From: Nonomuraea helvata
Lineage (GTDB): Bacteria; Actinomycetota; Actinomycetes; Streptosporangiales; Streptosporangiaceae
DNA: 64,000 nt
NCBI RefSeq assembly: GCF_039535785.1
Contig: NZ_BAAAXV010000009.1
Span: forward strand, 2,294,001-2,358,000
Reading direction: 5' to 3'
Shown here: positions 24,724 to 33,462 of the stretch, piece after piece
Layout: each line of letters opens with the position of its first letter
How positions within the stretch are numbered: position 1 is the stretch's first letter
The notes under the pieces: model-generated
Seen by the model: only the letters and a program-made list of their open reading frames with translations
What the model was told of the DNA's origin: nothing
Databases searched by the model: none
Translations under genes and position numbers: made by a program

Positions 24724-26766
24724 GTGAAACTTTTCGCCCTCATTTGGGACGCCGGTGGATCTCAGAGAAGAAAACTATTGCGCTTTCCGGTGATCGCGCT
24801 GAAACTTCTCTTCGTGACCGCGCTCGTGCGTACCGTACTGGCGGCCCTCACCGCCGCACTCGTCAGCATCGTGGCCCCCACCGCCTCCCCAGCCGCCGCC
24901 ATGGCCTGCGCGACCGATCCCGCCACCCCGAAGCGGCAGCTCAGGGCCATGTGGATCTCATCGGTCGCGAACATCGACTGGCCCAGCCGCACCGGGCTGA
25001 GCGCTTCGGCGCAGCAGGCCGAGTTCCGCGCCTGGCTGGACCTGGCCGTCCAGAAACGCATGAACGCCGTCGTGGTGCAGATCAGGCCCACGGCCGACGC
25101 GTTCTGGCCGTCACCGTACGAGCCCTGGTCGCAGTGGCTGACCGGCACCCAGGGCGGGAACCCCGGGTACGACCCGCTGGCCTTCATGGTCAACGAGGCT
25201 CACGCCCGCAACCTGGAGTTCCACGCCTGGTTCAACCCGTACCGGGTCGCCAACAACGACGACCCGAGCAAGCTCGTGTCCACGCATCCGGCCCGGCAGC
25301 ACCCCGACTGGCGCTTCGCGTACGGCGGGAAGCTCTACTACAACCCCGGCATCCCCGAGGTGCGGGACTTCATCGAGGACGCGATCATGGACGCCGTCTC
25401 CAAGTACGACGTGGACGGCGTGCACCTCGACGACTACTTCTACCCCTATCCGGTGAGCGGCCAGACCATCCCCGACTCCGCCGCGTACGCCCAGTACGGC
25501 GGCTCGTTCACCAACGTCGGCGACTGGCGGCGCAACAACGTCAACCTGCTCGTCCGCGAGCTCGACCAGCGCATCCACGCGGCCAAGCCGCACGTGTCGT
25601 TCGGGATCAGCCCGTTCGGCATCTGGCGCAACGCCGCGACGGACCCGCTCGGCTCGCGTACCTCGGGGCTGCAGTCGTACGACGCGATCTACGCCGACAG
25701 CAGGCAATGGGTGAAGCAGGGCTGGGTGGACTACCTGTCGCCCCAGATCTACTGGAACATCGGTTACTCCGCGGCCGCGTACGAGGTGCTCACCGCCTGG
25801 TGGTCCGACGTGGTCCGGGGGACCGGCGTGCAGCTCGTCGTCGGCCAGGCCGCCTACCGCGCCGGGGCCTCCGGGCAGGACGCGGCCTGGCAGGACCCGG
25901 CGGAGCTGAGCGACCACCTGACCGACAACCGGCAGCATCCCGAGGTGGTCGGTGACATCTTCTTCAGCGCCAAGGACGTCAAGGCCGACCGGATCGGGGC
26001 GATCACCAAGCTGGTGAACACCCACTACTCGCGGCCCGCGCTGTTACCGGCCCGGGGTTCGTCGGCCGCGCCGTCCGCGCCCGCGCTCACCTCGGCCGTC
26101 CAGGGCTCGAACGGCGTCCAGCTCGCGTGGACGGGCTCGGGCACGTCGTACGCGGTGTACCGGGTGGCCGGGGCACAGTCCACGGCGGACCCGTGCTTCT
26201 TCGCCGACGCCCGGAACCTGATCACCACGACCCGGCAGACGTCCTTCACGGACACGACCGCCGCGTCCGGGTCCTACACGTACTACGTGACAGCGCTCAC
26301 CGGGACCCACCAGGAGAGCTCGCCCAGCGCGGGCAAGGCGGTGGGAGGAGGAGGCTCCGCCTTCAGCGTGGTGGTCGACAACTCCGACGCGGGCTTCACC
26401 GCCGGCTCGAACTGGGGCACGTCCACCTACTCCTCGCAGCTGCACGGCATCGACTACCGCTTCGCCAATCCGGTCTCGGCCAGCGACCCCGCCTGGTATC
26501 AGGCGACCATTCCGAGCGCCGGGAGCTATCGGGTGGAGGTGTGGTATCCGGCCAACTCCGGGTACAACAGCGCGACCCCGTACATCGTCGCGGCCTCCGG
26601 CGGCAACCAGACGGTCACCGTGGACCAGCGCAGCGGCGGCGGGCAGTGGCGGGTGCTGGGGACGTACACGCTGGCGGCGGGCACGTACAACGTGGTCGGG
26701 GTGAGCCGCTGGACCTCCACGACGGGCTACGTGATCGCCGACGCCGTACGCATCACCAAGACATAG
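24724..26766 (+). CDS. secreted GHL10-family glycosidase with FN3 and golvesin modules
   Basis: 680 residues. There is an N-terminal hydrophobic export segment (about 22-58). The GHL10 (DUF187) catalytic domain (about 70-400) has RAMWISSVANIDWPS, AVVVQIRPTADAFW, DGVHLDDYFYPYP and VDYLSPQIYWNIG. An FN3-like domain follows (about 445-525), then a golvesin-like module (about 545-680). GHL10 relatives such as E. coli DigH (YddW) cleave denuded peptidoglycan. GTG start 5 nt after GGAG; later in-frame GTG codons would shorten the export segment. Confidence 0.92.
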   Translation: MKLFALIWDAGGSQRRKLLRFPVIALKLLFVTALVRTVLAALTAALVSIVAPTASPAAAMACATDPATPKRQLRAMWISSVANIDWPSRTGLSASAQQAEFRAWLDLAVQKRMNAVVVQIRPTADAFWPSPYEPWSQWLTGTQGGNPGYDPLAFMVNEAHARNLEFHAWFNPYRVANNDDPSKLVSTHPARQHPDWRFAYGGKLYYNPGIPEVRDFIEDAIMDAVSKYDVDGVHLDDYFYPYPVSGQTIPDSAAYAQYGGSFTNVGDWRRNNVNLLVRELDQRIHAAKPHVSFGISPFGIWRNAATDPLGSRTSGLQSYDAIYADSRQWVKQGWVDYLSPQIYWNIGYSAAAYEVLTAWWSDVVRGTGVQLVVGQAAYRAGASGQDAAWQDPAELSDHLTDNRQHPEVVGDIFFSAKDVKADRIGAITKLVNTHYSRPALLPARGSSAAPSAPALTSAVQGSNGVQLAWTGSGTSYAVYRVAGAQSTADPCFFADARNLITTTRQTSFTDTTAASGSYTYYVTALTGTHQESSPSAGKAVGGGGSAFSVVVDNSDAGFTAGSNWGTSTYSSQLHGIDYRFANPVSASDPAWYQATIPSAGSYRVEVWYPANSGYNSATPYIVAASGGNQTVTVDQRSGGGQWRVLGTYTLAAGTYNVVGVSRWTSTTGYVIADAVRITKT

Positions 26767-26798
26767 CCGTCAGGGGACGATGATCGTACGATGGGCCG

Positions 26799-27875
26799 GT
26801 GGACGGTGTCCGTCCGCGGCCCATCGACGCGGTCGCGGCCCTCGTCGCTGGGGGCTTGACGCTGGCGACCGGTTACACCGGTCCGGTCCTCGTGGTCCTG
26901 CTGGCGGCGGCGGTGCCGGTGCTGTGGATGCGCAGGATGCCGCTCACCGTCGCCTGGACCAGTGCGGGCACGGCGGTCGCCCTCCTCGTGCTGGCGGTGG
27001 CCGTGGGCGTGCCGCCGCCGGCCGGGGCGCTGATCTGGCCGCCCACGTGCGCGTTCGCCGCGTACGGCGCGATGGCGTACGCGGGGGAGCGCCGGCGTGC
27101 CGCCCAGCGGTGGCTGCCGGTGATCGTCCTGGCCCTCGCCGTCCTGGCCGTCCCCGACCGGCTCCCCCTGATCCTCCGCACCGACACGGCGATCGCGCTG
27201 GCCGCTCTCTACGGCATGTACGTGGCCGTCAGCGAACGTCTGCGCCGCGAACTGGCCGAGCGGGCCGAGCGGCTGGAGCGCGAGCGGCTGGCGGGTGAGA
27301 TGCACGACGTGGTCACCCACCGGGTCAGCCGGATGGTGCTGCAGGCCGGAGTCCTGGCCATGACGTCGGGCGACGAGCGTGCCAGGGCGGTCGCCGAGGA
27401 GTTACGCGCCACCGGGGGCGAGGCGCTGGAGGAGCTGCGTCACATGGTGCTGCTGCTCCGGCGCGGCACAGGAGAGGGGTTCGACCTGGGGCTGCCCCTG
27501 CCCGACCTGCGGCCGCTGGTCACGGAGTCGGCGCAGGCGGGGGTCCCGGTGGAGCTGGCGGTGGACGGGACGCCGGTGCCCGTGGCCGGCTGTGTGGGGC
27601 GTACCGCGTACCTGCTGGTCCAGGAGGCCCTCGCGAACGTCCGCAAGCACGCGCCCGGCGCGGAGGTGCGGGTGCTGGTCCGTTACCTCCCCGGATCGGT
27701 ACGGATCACCGTCCGCAACACCCCTGGCCGGCCGGCCGCCTGGATCGCATCCGGCGGGCCTGGCATGGGGCTGCTGGATCTGCGGCAGCGGGTGGAGCTG
27801 GCCGGCGGCACCCTGGAGGCCGGCGAGGACGACGACGGAGGCTTCCGCGTCGAGGCCGTCCTGCCGGCCTCGTAG
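26799..27875 (+). CDS. orphan NarL-type sensor histidine kinase (HisKA_3)
   Basis: 358 residues. Four or five membrane helices lie in residues 10-150. The dimerisation/phosphoacceptor helix has LERERLAGEMHDVVTHRVS (His in MHDVV), and the ATPase part has LLVQEALANVRKHAP and GGPGMGLLDLRQRV. No response regulator gene is adjacent. It starts 32 bp after the GHL10 gene and may be read from the same transcript. Confidence 0.9.
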   Translation: MDGVRPRPIDAVAALVAGGLTLATGYTGPVLVVLLAAAVPVLWMRRMPLTVAWTSAGTAVALLVLAVAVGVPPPAGALIWPPTCAFAAYGAMAYAGERRRAAQRWLPVIVLALAVLAVPDRLPLILRTDTAIALAALYGMYVAVSERLRRELAERAERLERERLAGEMHDVVTHRVSRMVLQAGVLAMTSGDERARAVAEELRATGGEALEELRHMVLLLRRGTGEGFDLGLPLPDLRPLVTESAQAGVPVELAVDGTPVPVAGCVGRTAYLLVQEALANVRKHAPGAEVRVLVRYLPGSVRITVRNTPGRPAAWIASGGPGMGLLDLRQRVELAGGTLEAGEDDDGGFRVEAVLPAS

Positions 27876-27876
27876 G

Positions 27877-28245
27877 TCAGCGCCAGTCGCCGATGATGCG
27901 CTGGAGGTCGGCGGCGGCCTGCTCCAGGTCGAACCCGGGAAGGGCCTCGCTCAGGAGGGCGTCGACCTGGCGGTCGGCGTCGGCGTATGCCAGGTCGAGG
28001 GCCGCCACGACCTCCTCCCCCAGGTCATGGCTGCTCATGCGTAGGGCGCGGGGGGCGAGGGAGACATTCAGCACGCTGCCTTCGGGATTCACGGACGCCT
28101 CGACGTGGCCCGACCGGCCCTTGGCCGTACCGACGATCTTGTCGATGTCCTCTTGGGTCGCCTCCAACGCGTCCAGCATCTGCGCGCCCTCGCGGGCGGG
28201 CCCGTCCACGTCCCGGACGCCGAAGTCGTTCTCCGGATGGAACAC
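27877..28245 (-). CDS. YbaB/EbfC-like protein (first)
   Basis: 122 residues. An N-terminal helix, then the YbaB-type segment GHVEASVNPEGSVLNVSLAPRAL and a long acidic helix. YbaB-type proteins are dimeric nucleoid-associated factors; in actinomycetes, small versions often sit beside WXG100/type VII effector genes, as here. GTG start. It follows the next gene by 10 bp. Confidence 0.75.
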   Translation of the reverse strand: MFHPENDFGVRDVDGPAREGAQMLDALEATQEDIDKIVGTAKGRSGHVEASVNPEGSVLNVSLAPRALRMSSHDLGEEVVAALDLAYADADRQVDALLSEALPGFDLEQAAADLQRIIGDWR

Positions 28246-28255
28246 GCTGTGCCTC

Positions 28256-28645
28256 TTAGATCAGATCGCGGATGGCCTGCTCGCCGCGTGCGCGGACGAA
28301 GGTCTCGTCGAGCGGCTCGGGGAGGGCGTCGGCGCGCCTCGACGCCTCGTCCGCGATCTCCTGCGCCTGCCGTGTGGCGTCGGCCTGGGCCGTCTGGAGC
28401 ACCGCGGTCACCACGCGGCTGAGTTCCCGCTCGTTCATTCGCAGCGCCCGCGGGTCGATGTTCAGCCCCGTCACCCGGCCCTGACCGTTGGCGGTCGCCG
28501 ACACCAGACCGTCGGCGCTCTCCGCCCGCCCCTCGAGCTGGCCGATCGCCGTCTGCGCCGCGTGCAGGTCACGAATCACCTCCTGACAGCGTTTCGTGTA
28601 CTCGGCCAGGAATGCCGCGTCTTGCTCTGGTGCGGGTACAGGCAT
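28256..28645 (-). CDS. YbaB/EbfC-like protein (second)
   Basis: 129 residues, paralogous to the first. The segment LVSATANGQGRVTGLNIDPRAL is a clear YbaB signature. The N-terminal helix (EYTKRCQEVIRDLHAAQTAIG) is typical of WXG-like or coiled-coil partners. ATG start 6 nt after GGAG. Divergent from the WXG100/toxin operon. Confidence 0.82.
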   Translation of the reverse strand: MPVPAPEQDAAFLAEYTKRCQEVIRDLHAAQTAIGQLEGRAESADGLVSATANGQGRVTGLNIDPRALRMNERELSRVVTAVLQTAQADATRQAQEIADEASRRADALPEPLDETFVRARGEQAIRDLI

Positions 28646-28813
28646 GTCGACTCCATGCGGATTTCAGTGAAGGGGGCCCGGCTTCCGCTTGACCGACGAC
28701 GCTCTCGGCGCGATCTCGGTGAACCGGGTGGTCTATCTGCTACTGACCCAGGCACTCGGTCATCGCTTCGCCTACCTGGTCGTGGCCGATGCCGGACGAT
28801 GTTACGAGGCCAC

Positions 28814-28844
28814 TCTTCCGTTCTTCTTCCGTTTTTCTTCCGTT
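28814..28844. repeat. three direct repeats with 11-bp period
   Basis: TCTTCCGTT occurs exactly at 28814-28822, 28825-28833 and 28836-28844, an 11-bp period with 2-bp spacers. Further TTCCG cores are at 28843 and 28855. It lies about 77-107 bp upstream of the WXG100-like start. Helically phased repeats of this period are typical of binding sites for SARP-type activators. Confidence 0.75.
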
Positions 28845-28920
28845 CCGCACGCGGTTCCGTGAGACGTAGATCTCATGAATGGGAAGTTGCCTGTTGTCCA
28901 GATTTGTCAATGTATGGTCA

Positions 28921-29238
28921 ATGGGCATGACGGGATTGGAGATCGCTCTGGGGGCTGTGGGGCAGGACGCCTCCCGGATCAGAACCCACGCAGAAGAGCA
29001 CAACGCCGCGCTCAACCCTCTCGTGCAACGGGGGGACGGAGTCTCGTCCTGGGGGGACGACGGCATGTTCGGCATGTTCACCGCCATTTACGCGGATGCC
29101 CGCGAGACCTCGATGGCCGCGCTCACGGCCCTGTCCACGACGGTCGGCGAAACCGGCGACGGGCTCGCCCGCGTGGTCCGGAACACCTCCGAAGCTGAGG
29201 CCGCCAACGCGCAGAACGCCGATGGCATATGGCGGTGA
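28921..29238 (+). CDS. WXG100-like helical protein, likely type VII secretion partner
   Basis: 105 residues. Two helices are separated by SSWGDDGMFG near the middle (a WXG-like turn), without a signal peptide. This size and shape fit ESX/WXG100 proteins. ATG at 28921; ATG 28927 is equally possible. It overlaps the downstream probable toxin by 10 bp. No T7SS machinery genes (eccC, eccD and others) occur in the window. Confidence 0.7.
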   Translation: MGMTGLEIALGAVGQDASRIRTHAEEHNAALNPLVQRGDGVSSWGDDGMFGMFTAIYADARETSMAALTALSTTVGETGDGLARVVRNTSEAEAANAQNADGIWR

Positions 29239-30308
29239 TGCTCGACCCGGTCGCAGCCGGGATGATGCAGATGATCGGCCACTGGCCGAACATCAACGAG
29301 GACGACATGCGGGCCGAGGCCGGCGCCACGCGCAACGCCGCCGCAGCCCAGCTCGCGTCGGCGACACAGGCGGAGACGACGGTCCGCGGCGCGCAGCAGA
29401 ACTACCGCGGCGGCTCCGCCGAAGCCATGCAGACCCAGTGGAACAGGCTCGGAGTCAACGGCGGATCCCTCGCGCAAGCCAGTCAGGCCTTGAACGTGGC
29501 ACCCGCGGGCCTGGAAGGCGCCGCCTCCGTGGTGTCGGCGGTGAAGGTCGTCTCAGGCATGCAGGCGGCGGCCACGGCCGTCTCCGTGGCGAAGCTGCTG
29601 GCGTTCGGGGGCGCGGCCGGAGCCTCGTTGGCCGTGGCGCGGATGAGGCTGGCCCAGACCCAGCTCAGGAAGGCCCAGGCCGAGGGCATGGAGATCACCG
29701 GCAAGCGGCTGGGGGAGGTGATCGTCAAGAAGGTGACTGGGCCGATGCGCCGCATCCTGGATGACCTCCCCCGTCGGGGCAGCCCCGGCGGGCGCCTGGC
29801 CCTGGCCGGACCGCGCGGCGGGATGCCCGTGCGGCCTGCCGGCATGAGGGCTTCGTCCGGCCCCCGCTCGGCCGAGAACGGCATCGCCCGGATGTCTCCC
29901 CGCAGGAGCGGCAACGGCCGCCGTGGCGGCTGGAGAAGAAACCGCGGTGGGAACGGCGGCAATGGGGGGCGGGGGTACGAGGTAACGAACGACGGAAGAA
30001 TTCACGGCAACCCTCCCACCAGCGCGAGGGGAATGTCGAAAGCAGAAGCGGACAGAACGCGGAGGGAGATAGAGAGGAGCATCAACACAAGGGAGAAAGA
30101 ACTGGATCGGCTCGGCTCTGAGGTCGGGCACGAGGAGAAACTGAAGAGAGAAAAGGACGCCCTCAGGCAGTTCAAGGAGAGCATGCAGCGGCGGGAGTAC
30201 CACCAGGATCACGGGAGCAGCCCCAGCGCCGGAGGGGGTCAGGATCTCAGTGATTTTGAGAAGAGTATGGGGCGGAAGCCGTACTGGAACGGCGAATACT
30301 GGGAGTAG
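29229..30308 (+). CDS. probable polymorphic toxin of the WXG/ESX type
   Basis: 359 residues. The N-terminus (about 1-105) is WXG100-like: helical with WNRLGVNGGSLAQ. A hydrophobic stretch (about 108-140) and a linker rich in Gly, Arg and Pro (about 170-245) follow. The C-terminal portion, beginning at GRGYEVTNDGRIHG, has a charged helix (REIERSINTREKELDRLGSE) and ends in GRKPYWNGEYWE. Modular N-terminal trafficking part, Gly/Arg-rich linker, distinct C-terminus and adjacent possible immunity gene indicate a polymorphic toxin. The toxic activity is not identified. Alternative ATG at 29238. Confidence 0.7.
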   Translation: MAVMLDPVAAGMMQMIGHWPNINEDDMRAEAGATRNAAAAQLASATQAETTVRGAQQNYRGGSAEAMQTQWNRLGVNGGSLAQASQALNVAPAGLEGAASVVSAVKVVSGMQAAATAVSVAKLLAFGGAAGASLAVARMRLAQTQLRKAQAEGMEITGKRLGEVIVKKVTGPMRRILDDLPRRGSPGGRLALAGPRGGMPVRPAGMRASSGPRSAENGIARMSPRRSGNGRRGGWRRNRGGNGGNGGRGYEVTNDGRIHGNPPTSARGMSKAEADRTRREIERSINTREKELDRLGSEVGHEEKLKREKDALRQFKESMQRREYHQDHGSSPSAGGGQDLSDFEKSMGRKPYWNGEYWE

Positions 30309-30311
30309 TCG

Positions 30312-30998
30312 ATGCAGACGCAAACAGGCGACGCTCTGATCGAGCGTATTCGCACGCATCCGGCCCACGACAAGATCATGGGCGAGGCCGCCAACGACCT
30401 GCTGAGTGAGCTGTATGCGGGATACCCCGTCGAGAACCTCGCAAGGCTCCTTCACAGCGGCGAAGAGGTGGTCGTCGGCGTAGCCTCGTGGCTGCTCTCC
30501 GAGCTGGCCGAGCTCGCGGCCCCGATGATGGCCGAGCTCCCGGCCCTGCTGTCCAGCCCGGTCCGCAACACCCGGTACAGCGCGATCACCGTCGCGCTGG
30601 AGAACGCCGACGAGCGTCACGGGCCCGTCATCGCGCAGGTCCTGAACCTGTGCCTGGATCCCGACAGCGCCATCCGCTACAAGATGCTGGAGTTCCTGAC
30701 CGATGCCTCGCTCGAGCAACTCGAGGCAGGGCGGTCGTGTCTGCCCCCCGGCCAGGTCAAGGAGTTGGTCGAGTGGCTGATCCTCCAGGACGGCGAGGAG
30801 CCCGACCTGGCCGGCATCGTCATCAGGCTGGAGGCAGGCGACCCGGTGACCCGGCTGTTCGCCGCGGCGGCCGCCGCGAGCCTGTCTGGCGAGGAGGACA
30901 CGGACCTCCTGGAGCACGCGGCCATGGTCGAGGAAGAGGCGATCCGCTCGTTCGCCCAAGAACGGCTGGAGCGACTGCGCGAGGGCGATCAACGCTGA
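30312..30998 (+). CDS. HEAT-like protein, probable immunity partner
   Basis: 228 residues, all-helical with HEAT-like repeats (VASWLLSELAELAAPMMAELP, NTRYSAITVALENADE). It is not assigned to a named immunity family. It starts 4 bp after the toxin stop, so it is co-expressed, and all-helical immunity proteins are common. An alternative is a regulatory or scaffolding role. Confidence 0.65.
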   Translation: MQTQTGDALIERIRTHPAHDKIMGEAANDLLSELYAGYPVENLARLLHSGEEVVVGVASWLLSELAELAAPMMAELPALLSSPVRNTRYSAITVALENADERHGPVIAQVLNLCLDPDSAIRYKMLEFLTDASLEQLEAGRSCLPPGQVKELVEWLILQDGEEPDLAGIVIRLEAGDPVTRLFAAAAAASLSGEEDTDLLEHAAMVEEEAIRSFAQERLERLREGDQR

Positions 30999-31032
30999 TC
31001 GGCCAGGAACGGACGGAAGTCTGACCCGAGCC

Positions 31033-31998
31033 TCAGACCGCGACGGGCCCGTCGCTCTCCCACCGGATGAGCACCGTCCTGTGCGCGGTCTGCGCGCCGG
31101 TGCGCGGGTCGATCGCGAAATCGCCGAACAAGGTGGCCGTCCGCAGATCGGCGGCGGCCGGCCACAGCTCCGCGCGCCGGGTGCCGCCCGCCCGTTCGGC
31201 GCAGTGGGCCGCGATGATCGCGGCGGCGACCGCCTGGGCGGCGGGATAGTCGGGCGGCCTCCCGGCCCTTTCCCGGTACGCGTCGAGGAAGTCCCGCTCG
31301 GAGATCCCCACGGCCGGCTCGCCCCCAAGACCGGGGAACCACTGCGCGATCCCGTAAACCCCCCGGGGATCACCCACGGCCGTGCCGAACTCCCGCACCC
31401 CCGCGGCCACGGCACAGACCACCCGCGAGCGGCCGGCCCGCCCGACGGCCGCCACGTCCTCGTCGAAGGACCCGGCGCACAGGAGATTCCAGGAGTCCTC
31501 CACCGGGCCGCCGCGCACCACCGGGATGCCCTGCTCGTTCGCGGCCCGCGCGGCGCCGTCGGCGACCTGCCGGGCGAAGCCGCCCTTGCCGTACATGATC
31601 CGGAGCGGACTGAGATCGCCGATCTCCACGAGGTGGCGGATGAACGGCTCGGCGTACCGGCTGGCCGGGGTGAGCACCGAGACGACATGTCCGGGGCGCG
31701 CCGCCTGGACGTCGTCCCCGGCACCGCCGTGGTTCCAGATCAGGTGGTTCAGTGCGGCGCCGAGGCGGGCCGCCCGCCGCATGAGTTGCGTCGAGTACGG
31801 CCCCAGCAGGAGGTCGCACTGCCCCGCCAACCGGGGGAGCACGACGTCCAGGGTTCCGGGTTCGCTGCGGTCGTCCTCGATGATCAGCTCCACGGACGGG
31901 TCGAGCGCGCGCCAGGTCGTGAGCCCGAGCTCGACCTGCTCGCCGAAACGGGCGTGCCTGCCTGACAGCGACACGGGCGCCCCGATCCGTAGTGCCAC
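31033..31998 (-). CDS. cytoplasmic solute-binding-like protein (type I periplasmic fold)
   Basis: 321 residues resembling Leu/Ile/Val-type substrate-binding proteins: IGAPVSLSGRHARFGEQVELGL at the start, VELIIEDDRSEPG, CDLLLGPYSTQL and RDFLDAYRERAGRPPDYPA near the end. It has no signal peptide or lipobox at the chosen GTG (5 nt after AGGAGG), and the upstream sequence is not a signal either. A cytosolic sensory role is possible. Divergent from the ECF sigma operon. Confidence 0.78.
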   Translation of the reverse strand: MALRIGAPVSLSGRHARFGEQVELGLTTWRALDPSVELIIEDDRSEPGTLDVVLPRLAGQCDLLLGPYSTQLMRRAARLGAALNHLIWNHGGAGDDVQAARPGHVVSVLTPASRYAEPFIRHLVEIGDLSPLRIMYGKGGFARQVADGAARAANEQGIPVVRGGPVEDSWNLLCAGSFDEDVAAVGRAGRSRVVCAVAAGVREFGTAVGDPRGVYGIAQWFPGLGGEPAVGISERDFLDAYRERAGRPPDYPAAQAVAAAIIAAHCAERAGGTRRAELWPAAADLRTATLFGDFAIDPRTGAQTAHRTVLIRWESDGPVAV

Positions 31999-32035
31999 GT
32001 GTTCCTCCTGCCCGAGACGCTGCGGGCCACTCAAA

Positions 32036-32063
32036 TGAACCGATCCCGCCTCACGATGCGATA
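32036..32063 (+). promoter_or_regulatory. putative ECF-type promoter of the sigma operon
   Basis: TGAACC (32036-32041) and CGATA (32059-32063) are 17 bp apart, the -35 AAC and -10 CG-type layout of ECF promoters. Position suggests transcription starts near the ATG at 32072, giving a nearly leaderless, self-activated operon. Confidence 0.35.
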
Positions 32064-32071
32064 GATCGGAC

Positions 32072-32641
32072 ATGCACCTCTTCCCGGTACGGCGCCGAGA
32101 GCCACCTCCCATCGGCCCGGACAGCGACGACGCCGAGCTGCTGGCGGGGGTGGCCGCCGGCCGTGTGGAGGCGCTGCGGCTGCTGCACCAGCGGCACGCC
32201 CCCTGGCTGCGGGCCCGGCTGGCGCGCCGCTGCGCCGACCCCGACCTGGTGGACGACGCGCTGCAGGACACGTTCGTGTCCGTCTGGCGGGACGCCCGCC
32301 GCTTCCGCGCCTCGGAAGGCGAAGCGGCCGCCTGGATCTGGACCATCGCGATCCGCCGCCTGATCTCCGCCCTGCGCCGCCCGGCGGCCCCGGCCGTTCC
32401 TCAGCCCGACGCCCGTCTGATCACCGAGTCGGCCGAGGACACGGTCCTGGTCGGGGTGGAGCACGGCCGCCTGGGTGAGGCGCTGGCCAGGCTCTCGCCC
32501 GAGCTGCGCGCCGCGATCCAGGCCACCGTACTCGACGGGCTCACCACCAGAGAGGCCGCCGAGCTGCTCGGCGTGCCCGTGGGGACCGTGAAGACCCGCG
32601 TCATGCGGGCCAAGGCACAGCTCAGGGGGTTTCTGGCATGA
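32072..32641 (+). CDS. ECF RNA polymerase sigma factor
   Basis: 189 residues. Region 2 is DLVDDALQDTFVSVWRDARRF and region 4 is LTTREAAELLGVPVGTVKTRV. It is followed with a 4-nt overlap by a zinc anti-sigma-type gene and then an ABC system. There is no upstream ribosome-binding site, which fits leaderless translation. Confidence 0.93.
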   Translation: MHLFPVRRREPPPIGPDSDDAELLAGVAAGRVEALRLLHQRHAPWLRARLARRCADPDLVDDALQDTFVSVWRDARRFRASEGEAAAWIWTIAIRRLISALRRPAAPAVPQPDARLITESAEDTVLVGVEHGRLGEALARLSPELRAAIQATVLDGLTTREAAELLGVPVGTVKTRVMRAKAQLRGFLA

Positions 32642-33462
32642 ACAGTCAATGGCACCTGCCGGACGAGCTCATGGAGCACTACGTCACCGGCCATCTGGAA
32701 CCCGCCCAGGTCATGTCCGTCGAGAGCCATCTCGCCGGATGCGCGCGTTGCCGGGCGGCGGTCCCGTACAGCGTGGAGTGGCTCGACGCGAGCTGGGCCG
32801 GGATCGAGGACGTGGTCGACCGGCCGCGGCCGCGACCGCTCGCGCGGGTGCTGCGGCGCGTCGGGGTGCCCGAGCACGTGGCGGTGTTCCTCGCGGCCAC
32901 ACCCGCGCTGGCCAGGGGATGGCTGGTGGCCATCGCCTCGACGCTGGTGTTCGCGGTGGGCGCCGGGCAGCTGGCCGCCCGCCACCCGGACCTGGAGCCG
33001 TACGCGATGCTGCCCTTCCTGGCGGTCGCGCCCGTGCTGCCGCTGGCCGGCGTGGCGCTGGCCTACGGGAGGCACGTCGATCCCGTCTACGAGCTGCAGG
33101 CCGCCACGCCCATGGCCGGCGTCAGGTCGCTGCTGCTGCGCGCGATCGCGGTGCTGACCACGGCGCTCGTGCTGACGGGGCTGGCCACGCCGCTGCTGCC
33201 GGGCCGGCCCGGGCTCGCCGCCGCGTGGCTGCTGCCCGCGCTGGCCCTGATCGTCGCCATGCTCGCGCTCTCGACGTGGGTGTCGCCGCCGATCTCCGCG
33301 TCGGTGTTCGGGGCCGGGTGGATCTGCGCGGTGGTGGGCGGCGAGCAGCTGGCGTTCTCGCTCGAAGCCCAGATCGGGTACGCCCTCGCCGCGCTGATCC
33401 TGATTCCCCTCGTCTACCTGCGGCGCGCCCGCTTCGACCCTGGAGGACCCGTATGGAACTGA
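32638..33462 (+). CDS. zinc-containing anti-sigma-type membrane protein
   Basis: 274 residues. The N-terminal zf-HC2 motif is HLAGCARCR (HxxxCxxC) in residues 25-40, as in ZAS anti-sigma factors. After it come six predicted transmembrane helices (about 95-265). It probably binds the upstream sigma factor and releases it in response to an envelope signal; the membrane part is larger than in simple ZAS proteins. It overlaps the ABC ATPase gene by 10 bp. Confidence 0.88.
   Translation: MNSQWHLPDELMEHYVTGHLEPAQVMSVESHLAGCARCRAAVPYSVEWLDASWAGIEDVVDRPRPRPLARVLRRVGVPEHVAVFLAATPALARGWLVAIASTLVFAVGAGQLAARHPDLEPYAMLPFLAVAPVLPLAGVALAYGRHVDPVYELQAATPMAGVRSLLLRAIAVLTTALVLTGLATPLLPGRPGLAAAWLLPALALIVAMLALSTWVSPPISASVFGAGWICAVVGGEQLAFSLEAQIGYALAALILIPLVYLRRARFDPGGPVWN

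Noticed and set aside
28814-28844. CRISPR-like array
   Set aside because: Only three 9-bp repeats with 2-bp spacers; no spacer-sized unique sequence and no cas genes.
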